Below, piece after piece: positions 23,967 to 35,301 of a stretch of DNA of 64,000 bases (the first letter of the stretch is position 1; the number at the start of each line of letters is the position of its first letter). Under the pieces are notes generated by a model. The model was not told the DNA's origin. It did no database searches and saw nothing but the letters and a program-made list of their open reading frames with translations. The translations under genes were made by a program, and so were the position numbers. Source of the stretch: Neurospora tetrasperma FGSC 2508 (Eukaryota > Ascomycota > Sordariomycetes > Sordariales > Sordariaceae); the NCBI RefSeq assembly GCF_000213175.1, contig NW_009799100.1, positions 2,921,952 through 2,985,951 on the forward strand, written 5' to 3'.

Positions 23967-25510
23967 TGTGCACCTCGGCCCGTGTCCATACTTGCTCTTG
24001 GTCCTCTGAACCTAAACCTCGGCGGAAGCGCTCATCACAACCATAACCATGATCACTTGGAGAGCGGGAGCTCCTGAGCAGAACAAATGCTTCCTTTCCC
24101 ACTCTTACTCGAATGTCATTCAAGCTTCCATCATCTATCTGCTGGCATCATACCCAACCAAGACTAGCCTTTTTTTTTCTCCGCTCTGTATAACTCCCCC
24201 CCCCCGCTCAGGCGGTGCCTTTTACCTATTGTAATTTTTCGATACCACCATGGGCATATCAAACCATAGCATATATCCTTTGAAAGGTTTTAGCCTTTTA
24301 TCCAACACAACAAAGACACATACAACAACACACCTCATCCAGTTTATTCGGCTGACTTGACGTCTTCCTCAACAATTCCCTTGTATCTTGTCTACACTAC
24401 TACCTACCTACTTTACCTTTGATGTTGTCATGACTCACAAGTCTTGTTAATTCTTCCATTCCCCAAAAGGGAAGGGGCTGTTTATACCTTTCCATTATGC
24501 ATAGGCGAAGCCTATGCGCCTTATAGCACCCTCAATCTCTATCATTACCAACCACATCCTCTTGCAGAGGCGCATCTCCCTGTCTTTTCCTTTGTACATA
24601 TCTTCCTTGGGTGGTCGGGAAGTGGTTGTTGCGGCGCTTTGTGTCTTGTTGTTGTTCGTTTGATTGTTTTTCTGCGTTTGTATGTACACGAGAGGAAGAG
24701 GGGATCGATCTCAAAAAAAATACGCGGAATGGTTTTGTTTTTTAGAAGGAGCCAAGGTAAGGCAAAGGCAAGGGATTCATTCTTTCAAGGTCACATATGG
24801 TCAAGATTTTAGGCGAAAGGAAAGGGAAAGAGAAAAAGAGAGCGAGTTGCTATGAAGGGGACAAGTTCGAGATTCGAAAGCATAGCATAGCATAAGCATA
24901 GGCATAAGCATATTGCATAAGTTGAACTACGTACAATTAATCATGACTTGAACGGAGCAAAAGTGGGTATTCATTGTGACTCTTTTTTTTGAGGTTATGT
25001 AGAGCTCAAATCTAATTTCCCGGACTTTTCGCATTAAACATTGCTATGAGCCTCCTAATAAAGCATGCTCCATCATTCAGCTGAGCCAGTGCGATGTGTT
25101 TCCTCCACTCTTCGTTCCCATGATCAATGATGCCTATCACTATTGGCCTTGTCTTGCGTTGATGTCTAACAGTTTTCATACCAACCCAGGCGTCCAGTGA
25201 TCGCCACATCCAGTTCTGGTTAAACACTTTTCCCTTCAATAACCATCTCCAGCCTAATACTAGCCTCATTCATCAAGTCCAGTTATTTTGGTAACGAGCT
25301 TGCCATACACCCGGCTTCTTTCGATTCCTTCTAATCCTGTCGCACATGTGCCGTTTAAAGAATCCTTGTCACGAACCTCCCATCCCCGTTACGCATCACG
25401 TCGCTCGTATCACAGAGACTCTGTGTCATCGCTATGCATTTCGAACAGCTTCATCAAGTGACAAAAGGCGTATATCTTCTAGCAGCCACCTATCACCTAC
25501 GCCCCTGCCC
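23967..25510. other. intergenic between convergent TBC and E2 genes
   Basis: Presumed 3' regions of both genes. T-rich and A-rich runs and a short GCATA repeat (about 24880-24910) are visible. No supported gene. Confidence 0.5.
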
Positions 25511-26248
25511 CTACGCAGGTGGAGCAGGGCGGGACGCCGAACCCGAGCTAGCACCTCCTTGCCTACCAGCAGCGCGACCAGGATTCACAGCACCAGTAGT
25601 AGCACCCGCAGGCGCACCATCCTTCTTCTCCGGAGGAGGAGGAGCCTGCACAAAATTCACCGACCCCTTTGCATACCTCTCCACATACGCCCTCGCATTC
25701 TTTTCAAACTCGGGCCGATCCCTCCGGTACTCATCCGCAATGCGCTGCTCGAGCGCGTCGTCGGGCATCGGTTCGACGAGAATGTTCCGCACAGCCTCCA
25801 GCACGCTGATGATCTTGCTCGCGGGCTTCCAGTTCTCGGATTTCAGCAGGCCCAGACAGATGTTCCCCAGCGAGTCGTTGGTGATGTTGGGGTGGTAGAT
25901 GCGCGTCGTGAAATTGATGGTCGGAGGCTTGAAGGGGTAATCGGTGGGAAGCTTGAGGATGAGGCCGAAGCGACCGGGGGCGTAGACGGAGTTGGGGGGC
26001 GCCGTGACGGTGACGTGCCAGGTGTGTAGGTCGGCGTCAGAGGGGAGGGTGATGGAGATGCCAGGGGGTGGGGCGGTGGTGCAGTCTGCGAATTCCTGGA
26101 CGGAGGGCGAACAATAGGGTTAGTTTCGTGGGTCTTCTATTTCATCTTTTCCTTCTCCTTCTTCTTCCTCTTTAGGGATGTCGTCAGGTTCAAAAGGCAG
26201 GGCAAACGATGTGGTATTTACCTTCGCGATGCGCTTCGTGGAGGCCAT
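25511..26248 (-). CDS. ubiquitin-conjugating enzyme E2
   Basis: Predicted 203 aa from exon 26248-26222 (MASTKRIAK) and exon 26095-25511, with the intron GTAAAT...CCAG in phase 0. The UBC fold is complete: the His-Pro-Asn motif at residues 77-79 (YHPN) and the catalytic cysteine at 89 (GNICLGLLK) with normal spacing, followed by the EPMPDD segment typical of E2s. It accepts ubiquitin from E1 and passes it to substrates with an E3, in cytosol or nucleus. After about residue 155 there is a disordered Pro/Ala/Gly tail that most Ubc4-like enzymes lack. The LGLLK motif differs from the LDILK of Ubc4/5, so I do not assign a specific class number. Confidence 0.88.
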
Positions 26249-27529
26249 GGTTGCTGGTAGGTAACACACTCGACTAAACCAAGTAGTACTTGGACGGGAT
26301 GTACCCAACGATGACTGATGTAGCGGGTGAAGACGGATAAGAGGTAGAGATGGATGTTCAACTTCAGATGCTGTGACCACCTCAAATGTGATTTGGCAGT
26401 TGTGAGACTCAAAGTGACCTAGTAAAATGACCGACGGCGGTGACGTTGGTCAACAAACAAGGCGTGCATAGGTAAACTTGTTTGCGTGCTCGTGTTGATG
26501 GCGGGGTAAGCGGACTGGGCTGGTGAGGTATTCTTTGCTTATGGGGAAAAAAAAAAAGGCAAAGCAAGGATGTAGAAACTGACGACGCAACGAACAGTGT
26601 CTTATAGTAGTTGAGGATATACTGTTCTTGTTGCCTGTTGACACGCTAACACGCTGTGTTTATTACCTAGCAAAGAGAATGTGATGATGAATGGTTGAAA
26701 GATGCTGCTGACTGATGTCCACGAAGGAGAAAGAGCGAGAGCTCCGTCGTCAAGGCTGCAGCACTCCACGCCCCACGGCAAGTGCTAGGTGCCAAGACCG
26801 GTAGGGCGGTTTACTGTGGGGCTATTTGTGGTGGCATTCAGAGCGGGGCCGTCCTGGTTCATGCCGCGGGTGATGCAACGCGAGCATGTTGAATGCCTTG
26901 GGCTTGGAAAGGCCGTTACCAATCTGTGATAGGGATCACCATGATTTGAAAGCGCATCGACCAGAGTTATCTAGTCAGGAACTGCCTAGGACTCAAGTCC
27001 AGAATACATCAAGTATGCTCGAATTCTTGATTAGAGGATTTCCAAGGTGTCATCTCCAGGTACTGACCGTGACGTGGTCGGTTTGTTTTCTCAACAAGGA
27101 CGAAAACTTGGGCCATCAAGGCCCTCACCGGATTCCGGCAGGCACAGACTTTGGGCCGAATACAGGGGGTTAGGGTTTACAGTCTACTTCACAGTAACAA
27201 TGACGGCGAGGAAGACTACCTCTACCATGAGATTGCAAGTATATCTATCGTACGTCCATGAGAAGTAGAAGGCAGAGCCACACCTGAGCAATGACAAAAT
27301 GTGAAGACGAATAATTTGTTTTGGCAAGACCCGCTCTTCCTAATGATAAACTCCCGAAAAGATTTCTACTCTAGATCCAGCGTCGCCATTCCCAACGTTT
27401 GGTGTGTGTTATTCTGGGGTTCCGTCACCGGCGCCAAAAATCCTCAAACTTGTCAAACTCGCCGGGGCTCGATGACCCTGAGCTTGAGTCAAGCGACCCT
27501 AAACAAGGTAAAGACGAAGGTAGAGGCCC
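26249..27529. other. intergenic upstream of E2 and downstream of HIR3
   Basis: Contains the E2 promoter. It has an A run at about 26549 and a short telomere-like GGGTTAGGGTTT at about 27166-27178. No gene seen. Confidence 0.5.
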
Positions 27530-30500
27530 CTAATTTCCCTTTGTCGAACTGTCATGCTCACTCTCATCATCCGTATCCTCATCCCCAATCTCCTCCTCTT
27601 CCTCGTCCCCTTCTTCCTCGTCCCCTTCTTCCTCATCGCCTTCTTCCTCATTTGCCTCCTCCTCTTCTTCATCACCTTCATCACCTTCTCCATCCTCTAC
27701 CTCTTCAGCACCCTCCTCCTCCTCTTCCTCTTCCTCCTCCTCCTCCTCCTCCTCCTCTTCTTCTTCTTCTCCCTCTGTGCCTTCCTCTACATCACCTTTA
27801 TGCTCGCCTGGCCTTACATCTTCCTCCGCTTCTTCGGCCTCCTCCTCATCCTCCTCATCCTCCTCTTCAGCTTCAGCATCTTCATCGTCTTCATGATCCT
27901 CTTCACCCTCTTCAACATCTTCCTCGCCTTCCCCATCCTCCATCTCCTCATCCACATCCACATCCACATCCCCATCTCCCTCTTCCTCTGTCTCTCCAAC
28001 CTCCTCAACGGTTTCTTCAGCGTCCTCGTGCTCGCCTTCATCCTCATCCTCATCTTCGACCTCCCCTTCCACTTCATCTTCCTCCTCGTCTTCAACATCC
28101 TCCGTCCCCGGCACTCCATGTACAACAGCAGAAGCACTCGTACCACTACCATTACGAGGTCGGCCAGTCTTTAACCCCCACCTCATCGGTCCTATTGAGC
28201 CACCCTCGGTCGCCTTATGCTGATCAATGCTACTGCTTCCCGGCCGCTCATGCTGAGCTTTGGCTGCCTGGCTTTTATGCCAGCTCGGCTTCCTTGGCGT
28301 CCGCTTTGGCTCCGATTTTGCCTTCTCGTCAGCGCTACTACTGCCTGATTCCGAGCTCGAACTGTATATCGTAGGTCTGCCTGGGGTAAGAGGGGTCGTA
28401 GCAGACGCGGCAACGGCACCACCGGCGGCAGAGGCATCTACGCTCCGCCTCAGGTTGGGGAATAGTAGGGATGGGGGAATATCGTCCTCGTAGTCAGCCG
28501 GTACATCACTGAGGTCGCTCTCGTCGTCGGCTGAGTCGTGAACGCTACCAGGAGGAGAGGACATTGCTTCTTCTTCATGCTCATCGTCGGCCATCTGGGT
28601 ATCGTCTTGTCCTCTTCTGCTGCGGCGACTGCGAGGCCGATTGTTGTCTTCATCATCAGCGTCTTTCATCGTAATATCCTCGTCATCATGGCGAGTAACA
28701 TCTTCGTCTGTCTCATCGTTATCATCATCAGCGCCTTCATCACGGGTTGTCTGACCCTTCCTTCCGCTACCACTAGATACGGAGCCTTTTCGTGATGATC
28801 TGGTGACGCCGGACAAGGCTTTCGGTGGGCCCTCTGCGGCCCTCAACACGGCTTGTTCGGCCTTGCGTAGGACATCCGGTCTCCGAACACCAAGCTTGCG
28901 ACCGCGGTGAGCGATGTCCCCATTAAAGGATAGTTGCTTTTCTGACATTTTGTCGGGTTGCTCGGACGGGGCCCGCAGAGAACCTGAAGCAGCGGCAGCA
29001 GCAGTAGCAGCACGTTCTCTCTCCTGAAGAGCCGGCAGGATGCTGAGAGTCATGGATTTGGGTTCTTCTCCTTCTGCCGGCTTCGTGGTCAACTCTCCCT
29101 CACCAGCCCGGCTATATTCATCACCGCCTTGCGGCGTCTCCGAAACAGCTCGCTCAGGAACCATTTCGTGATGGATGATCGAGTAGCAATCATTGATCAA
29201 ATCATCAATCGGTCCAGCTTTCATCAAGTTGGCGTTCAATTTCTTGAGCTCGATCGCTTCCTTCATGGCGTTGAGGGCGGCATGATTCTCAGCCTCTGGC
29301 GTGATGACCCATTCCACAATCTTCTCAGCCACCGCTTCAAAGTCCTCTGGTGCAACGTTCTTGAAAGGATCCTCATCATTTGCTGGAATATTGAACGCCT
29401 TCCGGATCATCTTGAGGTATATCTGCACGCCATGTTGCCATAGTTCGCTGAAGTGGTAGAAGTCGACACCTTTCTTCCGAATGCGTCGCAGTACTGCCTC
29501 AAGGTTGGCTCTGTCATTCATGACGGCCAACAGCCGGGCCATGTACCGGATGTACTGCTCCGTGTAGACATGATGACGACCGGGCCGTTCAGCATCACAC
29601 TTCCAGACGTTCATCACCATCGTCTTGGTGAACATGTTCTCGCGCAAAACCGCAAAGGCCTTGGAAGCAGCCTCCTTGCTTGCCTCCTTCTTCGTCTCGT
29701 CTTCCTCATCTCCAATCTCGTCACCGTCGAACAAGAGACGAGCATGACGAATGATCATACGATGCTGCCAGTTTGACTTGTCCTTATCTCTCAAGTGACG
29801 CATGTACCTGAGCATGTACTCGTGCCAGTCCTCATCGTTTTCAAGCGTAACCTGTTCACCGCGGCCAGGAGCAAGTGGCTGTCGTTGCAGAATGTCTGCA
29901 GCTTCCTGGTGAGGGAGGTCGCCGCGGGTAACGAGCTTATTGATGACTGATAGGATCTTGTAGTGTGGCTCCAGAATCGGATCCTGGCTGTGCCGAGGTT
30001 TGGGAAGCGTCCGAACAACCTCGACAGTTTTCTCAAGGGCCTTGATGACCGCTTGAACTGTCGGTCGGCCGTGCTTGTTCTTTTCATCGAGCTCGTCCTC
30101 TGGCTTCTGATACATCTTCCATAAGCACTTCGCTATCATGTATGGATTCTTCCAGTCCTTAGGCTTGCCAGCCATGGCTTTTCGAAACAAGCTCGCAGCA
30201 AACTTCCATACTTGGTAATCTGACATCTGATTATGCAATATCTCCTTGTAAGTACCATTGCCCGATACTTCGATGAAGAAGCGGTGCTGGTCCGAATGCA
30301 TAAAGGGCTCCATGGCAAATGGTTCACGGCTTGATGCATACATTCGCATGCCAAACTCGTGGTATAGGTCATAGAGCGCCTCCGTATCTCCACCCGATAA
30401 CGCGTAGACGTTGGGATCTGAGGTCGAAGCGTAAGAGTGTGATAGTGCGAGAGTGTAACAATGAATCGACTGCCGCTGGAACTTGACAAGATCTGCTCTG

Positions 30501-33500
30501 TCCTTGTTCATTTTATCAGCGGTCCAAAGAACCATATCATCCAACTCATAGTCGAAGCATTCGGCAAGACGAAACCAAGCATCCCACCTGTCTGGTGTGT
30601 ACTGAAGCTGTAATCGCAAGAAGGTGACTGCAATGCGTAAATCGTCCAGGGCACCCGGAGTCTGGCGACGGTTGAGGTCGACACCCTTGAACTTGGTAAG
30701 GGCAATCATACCCAGCAAGAAGAACCAGCCGTGCTTCGCGGGTGCGCTATCCGGCGTGTTGATAGTGACTGCATCCAGGTCGACATTGCCGGTCAGGGCC
30801 TTGTACAGATGCAATGGGTGAATCGGGGTCTTTAAATATTCGTTAAAGTTCCGATGATTGTGCATCATTTGAGCAGTTGACTTGGCAGAGCCAATCGCTT
30901 GCTGCATCGATTCGACAGTGTTTTTGAGGTCCGACTTCAACAGGTCCTTCATTGTTATTCGGTGAGCAAGGAGGCTGATCTTTTCCACCATTGCCAATGC
31001 CTGGCGCTTCTCGAGCTTCTCAGGTGGGCAGTCATGCTCCTGGACGTCCCAGATCCCTACTCCAAGCTTGAGGCCATGAAGGTCATAGAGGACTTGGCCG
31101 AGATAGTCTTCCCAATTTTCGATGTTCTTCAGCTTCAACAGTTCGACCCGCATCATCTTGAGGAAGATCTTATTGGAAGACTTGCAGTATTTCCTTAGAC
31201 CAAGGACTTGGTGAACGGCCGCCAAGTAATCGGCCAGATCATTTTCGGGCGTCAGGAAAATGTCTGGGTGAAGATTTATCCCCATCTTCAGAACCGTGTA
31301 TTGCAGGGACCATGTTCTCACTTGCATCTCCCGAAGTCTGTTGAGAAATGATGCAGCTAGAGATCCAGTTGCCGGAGGTTGGATGATTCCTACACTGGCT
31401 TCATCTTCGTACATAGCAGCAACGTGAAGAAGACAGCTAACCTTGGCGAGAGCGGCTGATGTAGTCTTGATGTGTTCCTCATCAATGATATCGAACGAAT
31501 TGTTGTGATTCAGCGCCAGATGCAACGACTGAATGATTTGGTCATCTAGGGCCTTGAGCATTGTCATGAACAACTCTTTTCGAGCTGCTTGTGGTGTGTT
31601 GACGTAGTCCTTTCGCTCAAAATCGTGCACAATAGTTTCGATACTCCGCAGAAAGCACGAGAATTGTTTTGTGGTGTACTTGATTTTGCCGTAGGCGTCG
31701 CCGAGCCTCGACCAGAGCAGTAACCGGAGATCAGTGCTGCTCTTCTCGATGAAGTTCCACAGGTCCTGCAGCCCTTGACTGGCGCAATCTTTGACGGACT
31801 TTATGTTTCCAGCAGGCTCGGTGTCTTCGTCCATTGCGTCTTCAGCAGGGTTCGGAGCAGCTGGGCTATTGATGCAGACTGATTCGGGATTAAGCACAGG
31901 CTCCAAAGTATCGATAACGGACACGGGATTGTCCTGTTCTTCTTGGAAGAGACCCAGGAAAAACTCCATGGTTGTTAGCTTGCTAACTTCACGATCGGCA
32001 GCGGCTACCGAAATCTCCGGCATCACTGCGTTGTTTGGCAGAACAATATCGGGGACCGTAGTTATCGCAAGATGATCGCGCAGACTATGCCAGCACTTGA
32101 GAATGTGTTCGCGGGGTACCCCTTCAGTAACTGTAATGAAGACCACAGCTGCCCAAAGGAAGCGGATTGTCAAAGCATCATCAGTTCCGCGATGGCGTCG
32201 CCGGCTGACCTGCGTAGCTAAATCCCACCACCTCCCCAACCTTATCCGCGCTTTTGTCCGCGTAATTTGCTCCACGACGCTGTTAGGGTTCGTGATCCGC
32301 TCGTACACATCAAGATGTAACTCAAAAAGCATGTAAACCAGATCGACAATATCTGTAGGAGGCTGGTGCCCGCTCGCGTCGCTCAGCTGCCATTGCTCAA
32401 GGTCGTAAACGACTCGTTCGTAGATTCCTTCGTCCAATCGGCTAATGACTTGAACCACAGCAACCTTCATCTGATCTGACCATTTCTCTGTTGAGTAGCT
32501 CTCTGCAAGAGATTTGACATACTCATAGACGACATCCTGGATGGTATTCCAGCCTGAGTTCATTCTCGTGACGAAACCACGAATATTTCGTACATCGTCG
32601 AATTGGGGCGGCTCAATTGCCCTTTGGGATGGTGATTTGGAGTGTTCTAGGAAAGCAGACAGGCTAAGTGGTGGACTTTCTCTCCCGTCCAGCAGGATGC
32701 TAGCAGTTTCTTCGTCGAAATGAAGTATTGCTTCACGCAAATCAGTGGTAGCAGGATTCTGGATCTTACTTGTCCGATCATCCGAAGCGCAGGAATCCAG
32801 GATCTCGGTTATCCTGTCCAGTGTATCTCGGTCTGTCACTCCCAGATTTTCCAGAAAATTTTTAGTCATTTGAAAGAGGTTCTGGTCGGCGGCTTGGAAG
32901 GGCTGAAGCTGAGTGGCGAGAAGTGTGGCAGAATCCATAGCCTCCTCCGGTGCTGTTTCCCTTCGTCTCGTCCTCTTGCTCCTCTTGGTCTCGCCTTTCT
33001 CCTCATCTGCTGGATCTGGTATGCCAGCGGCAGATTGCGAACGTTTTCTTGTCGGCAACGAAGATGTTCGGTCCTTTGGGGGCTGAGCCGCTCTGGCCTC
33101 TTCGACAATAGTAACTTTGGTCTCTCTAAGGCTGAATTCAGCTTCTTCGGTGTCTTGGGCCCCAGACTTCTCCGCCGAAGTGACTTCAGCCGCCACCGCC
33201 GCCTCCTCCTCCTGTGTACTTTCTTCGGGAGGCTGCAACTGCTTATCAATCTCCATCTGAACATCTTCATCTTCGACGATTCCTTCTGGTAGTTGGATCG
33301 TGAGAGCCTGACCAGAAAACCCATGTTCCGCCATGAAGTGAACCAACGCAATACCAAGTTCTGTCCAGGAGTAGCTTGGGATATTCATGACAAGACGAGG
33401 TTGGCCAACCTCGTCAGAGTCCGGTCTTGGCGCAGCCATTGTTTTGGTGTGATCAGGGAGCGATGGTATCGGATCGAGGTAACGCTCCAAGAATTTCGGA

Positions 33501-34393
33501 AGACCTTTTTCACGAAATGACTTCATGATAGGGTGGCTAAGGGCCATCTTGTCGTCCAGGATCTCGAGTTGTCGTTTGAGCTGTTCGCCAGCGAATCCTT
33601 CGGCGAGCGAAGGGGGCTCAAAATCGGTAACAGCAGGGTCATCGTCCAATTCCACAGCTGCCTCCAGACTGTAGCGACTAATTCGTGCGCTCTTGAGAAA
33701 AGCGGCAATCCTCGCGGTCTTCCTCCACAAGTCGGCATCGGATGGGTCATAGTCGAGGGCGGCGCTGAACTCGTCCAAGGCTTTCTTGGCGTCATGTTGA
33801 ATGGCGGCATCATCGTAATCGAACTCGCTACCCAGTTTGCTGGCCCGTGCTTTGTGTTTTATCCGATCGACTATGAATTGGCCGTGATTCTTGAAGGATA
33901 GGTACAAGGTCTGCGGTAGAGTGCTGGCGATCCCATCTACATCGGCAGCACCGACCTCGAGCCCCTGGGCAAGGGTGGGTTCAACGACAAGAGTGCCATC
34001 CGGTCGCTCCTCGGTGCGCTCGTACTCGGTCTTGCTCTCGGGGTATCTGAATATCTCGGACTCAAAAAGGGCATTGTAGGCGTCGGAAGCTTCGTCAAAG
34101 AATCGGGGCCCTTGGGCGTGGAGCTTGAGGGCGTTCTGGAATAGTTTCAAGGCATCATCGACCTGTCACAAGACTTCTATAAGCGGTCGAGCTGGCGAGA
34201 ATCACGACGGGCAGACAATATGTACTTGAATTTGCTTGGTTGTGTCGATTTCCTCATCGACGTTCTCTTCGGGCTCGACGTTGATCGCCTGAAAGGTTGG
34301 CTACAGAAAACAGAGATGTCAGCAGGTTGGCCGTCTTCCACAAGATGCGCTGAAGAGGACACCCCAAGCTGCCGGCCAATCCAATCTTACCAT
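27530..34393 (-). CDS. HIR3: HIR3/CABIN1-type histone transcription regulator
   Basis: Large scaffold subunit of the HIR histone H3-H4 chaperone complex, acting in replication-independent nucleosome assembly and histone gene repression. Model: exon 34393-34391 (ATG only), exon 34300-34226 and exon 34162-27530, total 2236 aa. Introns GTAAGA...TGTAG and GTACAT...ACAG keep phase 0 and give the N-terminus [13 protein letters not shown], as expected for the family. Helical TPR-like repeats begin at once ([20 protein letters not shown]) and run through the first 1600 residues. Predicted low-complexity linkers lie near residues 330-430. The last 600 residues are disordered, with Ser/Arg-rich parts and a final stretch of about 200 residues almost entirely Glu/Asp, with GDEEE repeated four times. 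It is divergent from the BUD7/BCH1 gene. The single-codon first exon is the weakest part of the model. Confidence 0.88.
27560..27780 (-). repeat. Glu-coding low-complexity tract, with 15-bp tandem units
   Basis: Inside the HIR3 C-terminus. GAG/GAA codons dominate, and four copies of a unit coding GDEEE lie at about 27590-27650. The complementary strand shows long but meaningless Leu/Pro-rich frames. Confidence 0.8.
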
Positions 34394-35301
34394 GTTGCCA
34401 GAATCGATACTCTTTTCATGCGGTTAACAAGTGATAAAAGTGACGGCGCAACGGTATAGAGATGCCGGGTGTGGTATACGGTGTAGCCCAGTGATCAAGT
34501 GTTGGTCCAAGAGGCAGAAGATCATCTGTCTTGCCTGTTAGTGTTGTCGACGGGAAGTAGGTAAGGTAGAGAGAGGTAGTCGTCAAGAGTCGCGACCTGG
34601 GCCAAAGTGAGACGCGATTGCGTTGTTGGACACTGCTTAGTACACTACTGTACCGTAGAGCCGGGTGCCAGGTAAATTAATTGTTAGTGTGCTCTATGCG
34701 GAGGTGTGCCAGCAGGGTTCACAATCCATCACGGCACGGCAGGCACATGAATGGAAGCTCCCATCACCGAAGCTGCCCGGCGGTGCATGAAAGGGAATGG
34801 CAGGGATGGACGTGTGGCCTGTGCTCCCGTCTTTCAAGCTGCCTGCCTGCCCCTGTTTTCCATTGTTGCGATACGGACAGCCAGACACGCAGCCCAGGGT
34901 CCATGAGCTGGAGCTCGAGCTCCTGCCGTAGTGGGCTGAGCTTCCATGTGCTGGCGGTAGTGTACATGCACTGCTGGCTTTAATGGGTCGGGCCCGAAGC
35001 CAGAAGGAGTATCCCCCACTGCCCGCCGCCCTTGGAAGGCAAGCACCAATCCACGAACCGGCACCTCAACTCAAAACAGCTGTGAATAGGCTGAACCATC
35101 AAGTCGACGATCCCTCTTTTCGGTCAATCAACTCCCCGTTTTTGTCCCGACCTTGGATGACAAACAGGGCGGCTGACTGTTGGCGACGATAACTTGCGAT
35201 AACACAGGCAATTGCGCCTCCAGATCGCCTGCTCTCTGTTCTAACCACTGTAAACCAACCATCAACATCCCGCCGCAGCCTGGCGGTCCATCGCCCTCAC
35301 C
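34394..35301. other. divergent promoter region of HIR3 and the BUD7/BCH1 gene
   Basis: About 0.9 kb between two divergent starts. No TATA box or gene is clear. Short frames here have no recognisable domain. Confidence 0.5.

Noticed and set aside
25346-26029. Plus-strand Arg/Ser-rich frame of 227 aa
   Set aside because: Shadow of the E2 gene on the opposite strand.
27166-27178. Telomere-like GGGTTAGGGTTT (also GGGTTAGGG at 59310)
   Set aside because: Fewer than two full TTAGGG units, so chance or a short telobox-like motif rather than a telomere remnant.
27301-28374. Long plus-strand frame (357 aa) rich in Leu, Pro and His
   Set aside because: It mirrors the Glu/Asp-coding tail of HIR3. GAG/GAA runs leave the other strand free of stops, and the product has no domain.
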